Of a stretch of DNA of 64,000 bases, positions 6,874 to 14,799 are shown in pieces (the stretch's first letter is position 1; each line of letters opens with the position of its first letter). A program made the position numbers and the translations under genes. Source of the DNA: Solibacillus sp. R5-41 (GTDB lineage Bacteria > Bacillota > Bacilli > Bacillales_A > Planococcaceae); assembly GCF_002736105.1 (NCBI RefSeq), contig NZ_CP024123.1, positions 2,658,001 through 2,722,000 of the forward strand, read 5' to 3'. The notes beneath the pieces were generated by a model. It saw only the letters and a program-made list of their open reading frames with translations, made no database searches and was not told where the DNA came from.

Positions 6874-7863
6874 ATGGAGTTTAATAAACTTGGCAATAGT
6901 GGATTATCAATAAGCAAGATTGCATACGGAAACTGGATAAATCATGGGGGTAAAATAGATGAAGATACTGCAATTGATTGTGTAAAAGCAGCACTAGATG
7001 TCGGTATAACAACATTCGATACCGCTGATGTTTATTCAGACACTAAAGCTGAAGAAATTCTAGGCCGTTCTTTAAAAGGTATAAGACGTGAGAGCATTGA
7101 ACTATGCACAAAGGTATGCCATCCCACTGGGAATGGGCAAAACGATAAGGGATTATCACGAAAACATATTCTAGAAAATTGTAATGCATCTTTGCGTAGG
7201 TTACAGACCGACTATATTGATGTCTATTATGCACACAGATTTGATCCAACTACTCCTCTTGAAGAGACGATGTTAGCTTTCGCAGATCTTGTAAGACAAG
7301 GTAAAGTGCTTTATATCGGGGTAAGTGAGTGGACAGCAGAACAAATCACCCGTGGTGCAGCACTTTCACGGGAATTGAATATTCCGCTCATTGCTAGCCA
7401 ACCCCAGTATTCAATGTTGTGGAGAGTTATCGAAAGCGATGTGATACCAACCTGTCAACGTGAGGGGCTCGGACAAGTAGTATGGTCGCCTTTAGCACAA
7501 GGTGTTCTCACTGGAAAATATCTACCCCAAAAACCAATACCAACTCAATCACGCGCTAACTCTCCTGCTGGCAAACCATTTTTTCATAAACTTGCACAAC
7601 GTTGGATGAACGACAATGTTCTCACTGCTATTCAGAACCTCAAACCCATCGCACAAGAAATTGATCTGACCCTCGCTCAACTCGCAGTAGCTTGGGTATT
7701 ACAAAACCAGAATGTTTCCTCAGCAATTATTGGGGCCTCAAGTCCGGAACAGGTAAGAGAGAATGCGTTAGCTTCTGGTGTCAAACTAGAGCCTGAAATA
7801 ATGATGCAGATTGACAAAGTACTAGATGGTTTCGTTGAATACGATCCGAGTAAAACGGGTTAA
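6874..7863 (+). CDS. Aldo/keto reductase
   Basis: A 330-residue NADPH-dependent oxidoreductase of the voltage-gated potassium channel beta-subunit-like AKR group. The TIM-barrel family motifs are present. GITTFDTADVYSDTKAEEILGRSL carries the catalytic Asp and Tyr, the active-site Lys is in ELCTKVCHPTGN, and the catalytic His is in DVYYAHRFDP. The cofactor-binding end is SAIIGASSPEQVRENALASGVKL. I start it at the ATG preceded by AAAGGAGGAACTAAA; the frame is open 26 codons further upstream without a ribosome site. The physiological carbonyl substrate is unknown. It is the only plus-strand gene of the accessory strip, is transcribed convergently with the LysR gene, and ends at a clear terminator (7963). 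Confidence 0.92.
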   Translation: MEFNKLGNSGLSISKIAYGNWINHGGKIDEDTAIDCVKAALDVGITTFDTADVYSDTKAEEILGRSLKGIRRESIELCTKVCHPTGNGQNDKGLSRKHILENCNASLRRLQTDYIDVYYAHRFDPTTPLEETMLAFADLVRQGKVLYIGVSEWTAEQITRGAALSRELNIPLIASQPQYSMLWRVIESDVIPTCQREGLGQVVWSPLAQGVLTGKYLPQKPIPTQSRANSPAGKPFFHKLAQRWMNDNVLTAIQNLKPIAQEIDLTLAQLAVAWVLQNQNVSSAIIGASSPEQVRENALASGVKLEPEIMMQIDKVLDGFVEYDPSKTG

Positions 7864-7962
7864 TTTTTTGCACGAGACTTAACTAGAAATATATACAAAA
7901 TCTTTGTAGCCTTACCTTAATGCTAAAATTGAATTCTTCCTTTGTGATATTTTACTACCCAT

Positions 7963-7982
7963 CCCATCCGGATGGGCTTTTA
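7963..7982 (+). terminator. Rho-independent terminator of the aldo/keto reductase gene
   Basis: CCCATCC directly pairs with GGATGGG, followed by CTTTTATTC. It overlaps the last codon of the convergent LysR gene. Confidence 0.7.
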
Positions 7983-8885
7983 TTCTTGGTGATTAAGTTG
8001 TAAAACCGAATACACCTCTCTAACAACTGTCAAGAAATGATCAACTATTGCAGATTTTCCATCTTGTCTCCATCCAACATATAAATTTACTTTTGGTGTC
8101 GTCTCTTGGATTTTTTTATAGATAACTCCAGGACGTTTATAACTTTCCACCGACGATGGAACGACAGAAACTCCCATTCCTGTTGCAACTAAATTAACAA
8201 TAGTATGCATTTGAACAGCTTCTTGAACAACATTTAAATTTACACCATGATCCCTAAAGTAGCTAATGATTAAATCATAAAAATTTGAACCCAAATGACG
8301 CGGAAACAAAATAAATGGTTCACCAATTAACAATTGGAGTGGAATTTCAGACAGTGATGCGAATGGGTGATCTTGATGTAAAACCAATCTTAAAGTTTCC
8401 TCCGAACAAACTTCAGAAGATAGTATCTCGTTGTTCTGCTTAGAACGAATAAATCCAATGTGAATTTGTTTCTCATAGAGTGCCTTTAGTTGCTGCTCCG
8501 TTGTCATTTCTCGTAATATAAGATGGATTTTAGGAAAGCGTTCTCGAAATTTATTAAGAACTTCTATAACGACTTCTGTGGAATCGACAAAACCAATTAT
8601 TAAGTTCCCTATTTTTCCTTCAGCTGCAAGTTGTGTTTCTTCTATCGTTCTTTCTAATTGAAACAGTGTTTGTTGCGATCCTTCTAAAAATATCTTCCCA
8701 GCATCCGTAAGTTCAACCATTCTTTTTGTTCGATGAAAAAGTTGAACTCCCAATTCTTCTTCTAATTTACGGATTTCTTGGCTTAGAGGAGGTTGTGCCA
8801 TCCTAAGACGTTCTGCTGCACGACTAAAATTCAATTCTTCTGCCACCATTATGAAATATCGAATTTTCCTAATATCTATTTTCAT
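7980..8885 (-). CDS. LysR-family transcriptional regulator
   Basis: A 301-residue LysR regulator. The winged helix-turn-helix is at residues 1-60 (IRKIRYFIMVAEELNFSRAA, then ERLRMAQPPLSQEIRKLEEE). A linker helix follows, then the two-lobed effector-binding domain at about 90-295 (GNLIIGFVDSTEVVIEVLNK and VATGMGVSVVPSSV). It is most like the BenM/CatM branch that senses aromatic or carboxylate compounds, but the ligand is not readable. LysR targets are usually divergent; here the upstream side (8886-9164) carries only repeats, and the nearest partner gene is the convergent aldo/keto reductase. Its target is therefore uncertain. Length is normal. Confidence 0.9.
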   Translation of the reverse strand: MKIDIRKIRYFIMVAEELNFSRAAERLRMAQPPLSQEIRKLEEELGVQLFHRTKRMVELTDAGKIFLEGSQQTLFQLERTIEETQLAAEGKIGNLIIGFVDSTEVVIEVLNKFRERFPKIHLILREMTTEQQLKALYEKQIHIGFIRSKQNNEILSSEVCSEETLRLVLHQDHPFASLSEIPLQLLIGEPFILFPRHLGSNFYDLIISYFRDHGVNLNVVQEAVQMHTIVNLVATGMGVSVVPSSVESYKRPGVIYKKIQETTPKVNLYVGWRQDGKSAIVDHFLTVVREVYSVLQLNHQE

Positions 8886-8974
8886 GCACCCCTTCTAAAA
8901 ATCCAGTACGTGATTACACAAACCCACTATAACATAATATGCCAATTTTATAATCAAGAAAAAAAGGCTCTACT

Positions 8975-9012
8975 CCTTATTGTAGTAAAGCCCCCGTTTA
9001 TTAGAATTAAAT
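8975..9012 (+). repeat. Palindromic intergenic repeat, degraded copy
   Basis: CCTTATTGTAGTAAAGCCCC then CGTTTATTAGAATTAA. It has the arm-loop-arm order of the family with several changes in both arms. Together with the copy at 9107 it makes up the recognisable content of the 8886-9164 gap. Confidence 0.5.
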
Positions 9013-9106
9013 TCTTCTATATTTGAAGAAGGGAAAGTTTATGTTCAATTCTTATCCTGAAATGGTTCATTATTCGAATAGCCGCCTTTGGATTCGGCAG
9101 CTGGAT

Positions 9107-9140
9107 CTTAAACTCTTGCACTTTTTAGTTGAATAAGAAG
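9107..9140 (+). repeat. Palindromic intergenic repeat
   Basis: TCTTAAACTCTTGCACT then TTTTAGTTGAATAAGAAG. The right arm is intact and the left arm weak. It lies 25 bp past the stop of the VOC gene. Confidence 0.6.
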
Positions 9141-9164
9141 ACAATTGTATGAAAACAACCATGG

Positions 9165-9911
9165 TTAATTATTTTTAATTAGTATGTTTCCTATCTCAAT
9201 TTGTTTAGTTGATTTTTCTTCATTCTCACAGTCCAATAATACTTCAACTGAATGTTTTTTGGATTCCACAAAAGAAATAATTTGTCTACCAAGAGAAACA
9301 GTGATTGTACTATCTTTTATTATATAATCTTGAAAAAGTACTTTTATTATATTTTTGTCTTTATCTGTCAATGTGCCATATATCTTTACTTCTAATATGC
9401 CATTAATATTCTTTTCTCTACTATTCGGTACCATATATTTTTGCATAAATGCTTTACTTTTTTCATCATTAAGCTGTTGTAAGAAAAATTGAAAAGGCAT
9501 TCCTTCAAATTTAGGTAAATATGAATTTTTCCATGGCATTGTCTTATTTAGTAGTTTAAAGAACCATTTGAATTTTAAAGGTTCTGGCGTGGATACTTGA
9601 ATGTTCTGTCTAATAAGCTTCTGATAGGTTGCTTCAATATCATCTACTTCTAGTGCAAAACCAATAAGTCCCCTATGCCCACTATGATAGTCCTCAGTCC
9701 AACTTTCTATCCAACCCCCACCATCTTTTGATTTGATTTTAATCAATTCAAAGTATTCATTCCCAATCCAAATGTTCGATACTTTAAATCCTTTTGTACC
9801 CTTTCCCCATTTCGGTTCATATGGAAGACCTAAAGAGTGAACTTTCTTAATAAAACTTTCATCTTCTTGTACAAAACTATCAACATTTACAACTAAATGG
9901 TCAACCTTCAA
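9165..9911 (-). CDS. VOC (glyoxalase-like) family protein
   Basis: I start this 248-residue protein at the TTG at 9909-9911, because GGAGGGG lies 7 nt upstream and the resulting N terminus MKVDHLVVNVDSF is the classic first strand of a glyoxalase-like domain; the frame is open another 24 codons without a ribosome site. The vicinal-oxygen-chelate fold covers about residues 1-130 (GLPYEPKWGKGTKGFKVSNI, then YFELI, and GLIGFALEVDDIEATYQKL). The metal-ligand pattern is not complete enough to name a reaction. The C-terminal half (INGILEVKIYGTLTDKDK and onwards) looks like the second half-domain seen in YrdN-like relatives. It is a single-gene unit between repeats at 9107 and 10040. Confidence 0.75.
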   Translation of the reverse strand: MKVDHLVVNVDSFVQEDESFIKKVHSLGLPYEPKWGKGTKGFKVSNIWIGNEYFELIKIKSKDGGGWIESWTEDYHSGHRGLIGFALEVDDIEATYQKLIRQNIQVSTPEPLKFKWFFKLLNKTMPWKNSYLPKFEGMPFQFFLQQLNDEKSKAFMQKYMVPNSREKNINGILEVKIYGTLTDKDKNIIKVLFQDYIIKDSTITVSLGRQIISFVESKKHSVEVLLDCENEEKSTKQIEIGNILIKNN

Positions 9912-10039
9912 ATAATGCCCCTCCATTATGTGTTTAGATTTTACGTCATTAATCTGCCCTTTATTTGAATACGTTCGAACCAAATAAAAGTTCCAAATTT
10001 AAATAAATTTGCCAGTTCATGTTAACAGAAATCCATTTC

Positions 10040-10078
10040 TTCTTATTGAACTAATTTGCCCCGTTAGTTGAATAAGAG
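10040..10078 (+). repeat. Palindromic intergenic repeat, best-preserved copy and last in the strip
   Basis: Left arm TTCTTATTGAACTAA, loop TTTGCCCCG, right arm TTAGTTGAATAAGAG. Thirteen of 15 arm positions pair; the mismatch at arm position 9 recurs in copy 1. No copy was seen from here to the end of the window. Confidence 0.85.
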
Positions 10079-10169
10079 AGTTAAAATTAATTTTAACAAT
10101 TTAGTGGAAAGGTTTTCAAATATGGTTATGGTTATGCTTTTTATTTAACAATAGGAACTTTACCTAATG

Positions 10170-10208
10170 AAAAAGCAACATTATCTCCTCTCGAGATTGT
10201 TGCTTTTT
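10170..10208 (-). terminator. Terminator of the DUF3139 gene
   Basis: AAAAAGCAACA and TGTTGCTTTTT form an 11-bp stem downstream of the minus-strand gene. The T-run on either side would let it work in both directions. Confidence 0.7.
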
Positions 10209-10229
10209 CACATTTCATCCTAAACTTAT

Positions 10230-10586
10230 TCATTTAATTTCCCTATGCTTAATTGCTGACCCAGTGATTCCTATTTGTTCCACTTTATCTGTATCTACTT
10301 GATAATAATAGATTGCTTTTGGCTCATCCGAAAATATCACCTCTACCTCATACCCTGATGCAGAGTCATCCGAAGTTTTTGCCTTCTTTTTAGATTCAAT
10401 CTTTTGTATTTCATTTTCAGAATAGGCCTTTTCTTGCACCAAAAATCCCTTGACCTGTTCTTCCGTAGAACGAATTATCACAGGATCATACTCCGGTTCA
10501 GAAGAGTTTAAGACATTTATCATACTAAACATTATTCCAAATATAATAGCAATTGCTGCAAAGGCCAGCATCAATCCTTTTTTCAT
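10230..10586 (-). CDS. DUF3139-family membrane-anchored protein
   Basis: A 118-residue protein with one N-terminal membrane helix (residues 3-25, LMLAFAAIAIIFGIMFSMI) and an outward-facing domain. The domain pattern VKGFLVQEKAYSENEIQKIE, then GYEVEVIFSDEPKAIYYYQV, matches small Bacillus DUF3139 proteins of unknown role. No lipobox Cys is present, so it is a membrane anchor rather than a lipoprotein. The ATG has AGGAGAGAG upstream and the gene ends at the hairpin at 10170. It is transcribed away from the P-type ATPase gene. The 10587-10828 gap is a divergent promoter region in which I see no other gene. Confidence 0.7.
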   Translation of the reverse strand: MKKGLMLAFAAIAIIFGIMFSMINVLNSSEPEYDPVIIRSTEEQVKGFLVQEKAYSENEIQKIESKKKAKTSDDSASGYEVEVIFSDEPKAIYYYQVDTDKVEQIGITGSAIKHREIK

Positions 10587-10828
10587 TCCTATCTCTCTCC
10601 TTGTCCAAAATATCCATACATAAACGATTATAATAACATCGAATCAACTATCAAATATTTCAAAATCTACATTTCAACATTACAAATCTAGGAATAGTAT
10701 TGTACTAGTTTGAGTATTATGAGAGTGAAGTAGATTAAAGAGCAAAATGTAGAAGTTCATCTTCCATTGCTATTTTTAAGGAATTTCAACTTGATCCACA
10801 CATCATCACACACTGAAAGGGGAATCGA

Positions 10829-13435
10829 ATGGTCGCATATCATAAACAAACAACAGATGAAGTCATGAAGAAATTGAACGTGTCCAATCAAGGTTTGTAT
10901 AATTATGACGTCCTCAAAAGGCAAGAAGTAAACGGTTATAATCAATTGATTGAAGGAAAAAGGACAAGTACGCTGGCCGTTTTCTTTGGACAGTTTAAAG
11001 ATTTATTAGTCATTATTTTAATGGTTGCCGCTGTTATTTCATTTCTATTAGGTGAAGTAGAAAGTACGATTGTTATACTCGTAGTCATTATTTTAAATGC
11101 CATCCTTGGCACAGTGCAGCATGTGAAGGCAGAACAGTCATTGGACAAGCTAAAGGCGTTGGCCTCCTCCGTCGCTAAAGTGATGCGAAACAAACAAATT
11201 ATCGAAATTCCTTCAAAAGATATCGTAGTTGGAGATTTGCTTTATTTGGATGCTGGTGATTACATCAACGCAGATGGTCGATTATTAGCAAGCTATAATT
11301 TGCACGTTAATGAAAGTTCCTTAACAGGTGAATCATTAGCAGTCGCGAAAAATACGGATCCGATCAGGAAAGACCGCATCACAACTGGGGATAAAAAAAA
11401 TATGGTATTCACGGGCGGCTTCGTTACAAATGGGCGCGGCATAGTTATTGTGACCGCGATTGGCATGGATACGGAAATCGGCAAAATAGCCAATTTAATG
11501 GATACAGCGAAGGAAAAGAAAACCCCTCTTCAAGTAAGTCTCGATCAGTTTGGGGAAAAATTAGCTTTAGGCATTACGCTCATCTGTTTAGGCATTTTCC
11601 TCATTGACCTATTTCGAGGACGTGCATTAGGAGATTCGTTCATGTTTGCCGTTTCACTTGCGGTAGCAGCCATTCCAGAAGCATTAAGTTCAATTGTTAC
11701 GATTGTGTTAGCCTTTGGTACTCAAAAAATGGCGAAGGAAAATGCCATTATCCGTAAACTCTATGCGGTTGAAAGTTTGGGCAGTGTATCGGTTATTTGT
11801 TCCGACAAAACAGGCACATTAACGGAAAATAAAATGATTGCGCTACAAGTATATGTTGATCAAAGAGTCGTTCCATATGATCAACTACATACAGAAAATA
11901 AGGTGGAAAAAAATCTACTTTTAAAAGCCGTTTTATGTAATGATGCGTTGGAAAGAGATGAAAAAGAAATTGGTGATCCGACTGAAATTGCTCTTGTGAA
12001 ATTAGGCAAGCACTACGGTTTCGATGAATTACGTGTCAGAAATCGCTACCCAAGAATAGCCGAAATACCTTTTAATTCAGATAGGAAGCTCATGAGTACC
12101 GTAAATCACTTTGAACAGAAAAATATCCTCATTACAAAAGGTGCTTTAGATGTTCTACTCAATCGAATTGTGAAAATCGAGACGTCAAACGGTACACTTC
12201 CAATGACAGATGAACAGCGTAAAAAAATCGAAGCCATCAATCGCGGCTTTTCAATGAATGGGCTCCGAGTGCTCGCGATTGCATACAAAGAAGTGAGAGC
12301 CAATCAAATAATCGACGAAAGAATCGAACAGGATTTAATTTTCGTCGGATTAATTGCGATGATGGACCCTCCGAGAAAAGAGACGAAAGAAGCGGTTGAA
12401 AGCTGTATCAATGCTGGGATAAAGCCTGTCATGATTACAGGTGATCATAAATTAACCGCGACTGCGATTGCAAAAGAAATTGGGCTATTAAATGATCCTT
12501 CAGAAGCCATTGAAGGACATGATATTGAAGGGTTAACTGATGAACAACTACAAGAGTTGGTTGAAAATATTTCTGTCTATGCCCGCGTAACACCGGAGCA
12601 AAAAATCCGTATTGTAAAAGCTTGGCAAGAAAAAGGAAATGTCGTGGCGATGACGGGTGATGGTGTCAATGATGGCCCTGCCTTAAAGCAAGCGAATATC
12701 GGTGTAGCCATGGGTATGACCGGTACCGAGGTAGCAAAAGATGCATCTGCCATGATTTTAACCGATGATAATTTTTCAACGATTGTCAAAGCGATTTCGA
12801 ACGGCAGAAGTCTTTATACGAATATTAAAAACGCGATTTTATTCTTACTATCCGGGAATGCGGGTGCGATTTTTGTTGTGTTATATGCAACGATACTAGG
12901 TTTATCCGTTCCCTTTGCACCCGTTCATCTGCTATTTATTAACCTACTTACGGATAGCTTGCCTGCCATTGCAATCGGTTTAGAGCCGCATAATAAAAAT
13001 GCGATGAAGGACAAGCCAAGAAATATTCACACACCATTATTAAATAAAGCATTTACGACACAAGTCATTCTCGAGGGGCTACTAATTGCGATTGCAACCA
13101 TTATTGCTTTCGAAGTGGGCTTAGCAACGGGCGATACCCTAACAGCAAGTACAATGGCCTTTGCAACCTTATGCTTGTCACGACTTGTCCATGGCTTCAA
13201 CTCTCGGTCGAAAGAATCTATTTTCACAATTGGGCTATTCTCGAATATTTATACGTGGGTTGCATTTTTACTCGGTGTATTAAGTTTACATGTCGTATTA
13301 TTTATTCCATCGCTTACCGGTGTGTTTGAAGTCGCTACATTAAATTCAGCACAATTAAGTCTGATTTATTGCTTGTCTGTCATGCCATTTTTCGTTAATC
13401 AATGGTATAAGCTGCTGTTCGTTCGGAGTAAATAA
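10829..13435 (+). CDS. P-type cation-transporting ATPase (P2A-like)
   Basis: An 868-residue membrane pump. The N-terminal cation_ATPase_N region is at 1-70, the actuator loop TGES at 166-169, the phosphorylation motif DKTGT begins at Asp326, and the hinge is TGDGVNDGPALKQANIGVAM. About ten membrane helices frame these, with the C-terminal cation_ATPase_C bundle. Of the calcium-site residues known in SERCA, the M4 Glu (IPEALSS, usually PEGLP) and the M6 NLLTD are kept, while the M5 Glu is replaced (GNAGA). That leaves one ion site, as in the PMR1-type pumps. Calcium or manganese export is therefore likely, but the ion is not proven and the PEALS variant is unusual. AAAGGGG precedes the ATG by 7 nt. 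The gene is monocistronic and ends at the terminator at 13496. Confidence 0.9.
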   Translation: MVAYHKQTTDEVMKKLNVSNQGLYNYDVLKRQEVNGYNQLIEGKRTSTLAVFFGQFKDLLVIILMVAAVISFLLGEVESTIVILVVIILNAILGTVQHVKAEQSLDKLKALASSVAKVMRNKQIIEIPSKDIVVGDLLYLDAGDYINADGRLLASYNLHVNESSLTGESLAVAKNTDPIRKDRITTGDKKNMVFTGGFVTNGRGIVIVTAIGMDTEIGKIANLMDTAKEKKTPLQVSLDQFGEKLALGITLICLGIFLIDLFRGRALGDSFMFAVSLAVAAIPEALSSIVTIVLAFGTQKMAKENAIIRKLYAVESLGSVSVICSDKTGTLTENKMIALQVYVDQRVVPYDQLHTENKVEKNLLLKAVLCNDALERDEKEIGDPTEIALVKLGKHYGFDELRVRNRYPRIAEIPFNSDRKLMSTVNHFEQKNILITKGALDVLLNRIVKIETSNGTLPMTDEQRKKIEAINRGFSMNGLRVLAIAYKEVRANQIIDERIEQDLIFVGLIAMMDPPRKETKEAVESCINAGIKPVMITGDHKLTATAIAKEIGLLNDPSEAIEGHDIEGLTDEQLQELVENISVYARVTPEQKIRIVKAWQEKGNVVAMTGDGVNDGPALKQANIGVAMGMTGTEVAKDASAMILTDDNFSTIVKAISNGRSLYTNIKNAILFLLSGNAGAIFVVLYATILGLSVPFAPVHLLFINLLTDSLPAIAIGLEPHNKNAMKDKPRNIHTPLLNKAFTTQVILEGLLIAIATIIAFEVGLATGDTLTASTMAFATLCLSRLVHGFNSRSKESIFTIGLFSNIYTWVAFLLGVLSLHVVLFIPSLTGVFEVATLNSAQLSLIYCLSVMPFFVNQWYKLLFVRSK

Positions 13436-13495
13436 TCGCAGAATGAAACAAACACCATTTTGAGCAATCATTATACAAATAACGAAAAAAATAAT

Positions 13496-13538
13496 AAGTG
13501 CCAGGCCCATGAAAATTCTTGGGCCTGGCACTTTTTTA
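13496..13538. terminator. Bidirectional terminator
   Basis: AAGTGCCAGGCCCA and TGGGCCTGGCACTT form a 14-bp perfect stem with a T-run on both strands. It serves the ATPase gene and the convergent thioredoxin-fusion gene. Confidence 0.9.
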
Positions 13539-14576
13539 CTGCATATACCGTTCAACGAGCTGCTGTAATGTAGCCTCACTCAAAGGTCCGACAATCCGGT
13601 GTAACTCCTGTCCTTCCGCATTCAAAATAACCGTTGTCGGAATGGAAATAATACCAAATCCTTTCCCAGCTTGATCATCCTCATCCACTAAAATCGGATA
13701 CGTTACGTTATATTTCGTCAAGAAATTTTGTAACGCTTGCTCCCCATCATCTCGAGCGGCTAAATTAACGCCCACGAGCTCGACTGTTTCTGGAAGATTC
13801 TCTTGAAATGCTTGTAAATGCGGCATTTCCGCCTTACACGGTGGACACCACGTCGCGAAGAAATTGACAATTGTCAGTTGTTTTTGTGGATTGTGTAATG
13901 TTCGACTATCCCCTGCTGTTGCCGTTAACTCAATTCTCTTCATTGCAGTGGTTGCTTCAATGTTTTGCTGCGGTGAATACAGCGTCATGCCCATTAAAAA
14001 CGCAATCACTGCAATCGCGAAAGTTTGCTGCAGCTGCTTAGTGCGACCAAGTACAACGACCAAAATGAGGAACGCAATAAAAATCGCCGGCCAAATCTCC
14101 TGAAGCGGATACTGGATAAATACGAGCAGGCTCACAAAAAACGTGGCAACATGGCTATTTTTGAAAATAACAATGAGTGCAATGACCGCCAAAATAACGA
14201 CTAGCCAATTTTGCTGCAACAATCCAAAAATGACGTGGTAGCTTGCGATAAAAAGGATAAACCCTTGCCATAATGCATCTAATTGAAGCGTATGTCGTTT
14301 GCGGATAAGCTGAAGCACCGCAATGAAAATAGCTAAATAATGCCCTTTCATCCCCCCATCAAAATAAAGGACGGATAACGGCGCTTTGACAAAGGCATCA
14401 AAGTAAAAAACGACATAGCTAAGCTTCCAAATGACGACGTATAAAAAAAGGTACGCATCCAATTGCGTATCTTTGTTCTTTTTGGTCATCCATTCTGAAA
14501 TAAAGACGGCGCCCAAAAATGCGAGCCAACTATACGGAACATTGATAGAGCCAATCGATAAATAATCCATATGCAT
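13536..14576 (-). CDS. Polytopic membrane protein fused to a TlpA/ResA-like thioredoxin domain
   Basis: A 346-residue protein in two parts. Residues 1-200 contain about seven membrane helices; the GG-rich re-entrant-like segment (LSVLYFDGGMKGHYLAIFIA, then LQLIRKRH) resembles the Lgt diacylglyceryl-transferase layout. Residues 215-346 are a TlpA/ResA-like redoxin with the active site FFATWCPPCKAEMPHL (CPPC, two Cys), the cis-Pro region SIPTTVILN and the ending of a thioredoxin fold. The domain should face outside and could reduce or shuffle disulfides at the membrane. The Lgt resemblance is weak, and I cannot claim transferase activity. The ATG sits 8 nt after GAAAGGA. Confidence 0.75.
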   Translation of the reverse strand: MHMDYLSIGSINVPYSWLAFLGAVFISEWMTKKNKDTQLDAYLFLYVVIWKLSYVVFYFDAFVKAPLSVLYFDGGMKGHYLAIFIAVLQLIRKRHTLQLDALWQGFILFIASYHVIFGLLQQNWLVVILAVIALIVIFKNSHVATFFVSLLVFIQYPLQEIWPAIFIAFLILVVVLGRTKQLQQTFAIAVIAFLMGMTLYSPQQNIEATTAMKRIELTATAGDSRTLHNPQKQLTIVNFFATWCPPCKAEMPHLQAFQENLPETVELVGVNLAARDDGEQALQNFLTKYNVTYPILVDEDDQAGKGFGIISIPTTVILNAEGQELHRIVGPLSEATLQQLVERYMQ

Positions 14577-14613
14577 CCTTTCTTCAATCCAAGTAGAATT
14601 GAGTCCTTATTGT

Positions 14614-14646
14614 AAAAAAGGGCAAGCTTATTTTTGCTTGCCCCTT
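14614..14646 (-). terminator. Terminator downstream of the GNAT gene and DUF3977 remnant
   Basis: On the minus strand GGGGCAAGC and GCTTGCCC pair around AAAAATAA and are followed by TTTTTT. It lies just upstream of the thioredoxin-fusion gene. Confidence 0.8.
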
Positions 14647-14661
14647 CTCATTTATTTAAAA

Positions 14662-14721
14662 TTATACGTTGTCACGATTGGCTAACCAGGTATTTCCTAT
14701 CCCAAACTCAGTAAACTTCAC
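14662..14721 (-). pseudogene. N-terminal fragment of a DUF3977-like gene
   Basis: A GTG at 14719-14721, preceded by GGGAGGTC, opens a 19-codon frame MKFTEFGIGNTWLANRDNV before TAA. The first 13 residues match the N terminus I associate with small DUF3977 proteins (M-K-x-x-E-F-G-I-G-N-x-W), which normally run to about 80 residues. The gene is therefore cut short just before the terminator at 14614. The start signal is intact, so a 19-residue peptide could still be made. Confidence 0.45.
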
Positions 14722-14799
14722 AAATAGACCTCCCTAGTAACTATAAAACTGCATTATTTTAGATCATTTCCAGAGTGTCGTTTGGAACTATTGAAAACT

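Noticed and set aside
25-10078. Calling the accessory strip a true integron
   Set aside because: No integrase gene and no attI site are visible, and the palindromes do not match the core sites R''/R' of known attC closely (GTTAGTT against GTTRRRY). Kept only as a cassette-like array.
25-10078. CRISPR array made of the palindromic repeats
   Set aside because: Copies are 70 to over 2000 nt apart with genes between them, and repeats are diverged; there are no regular spacers and no cas genes.
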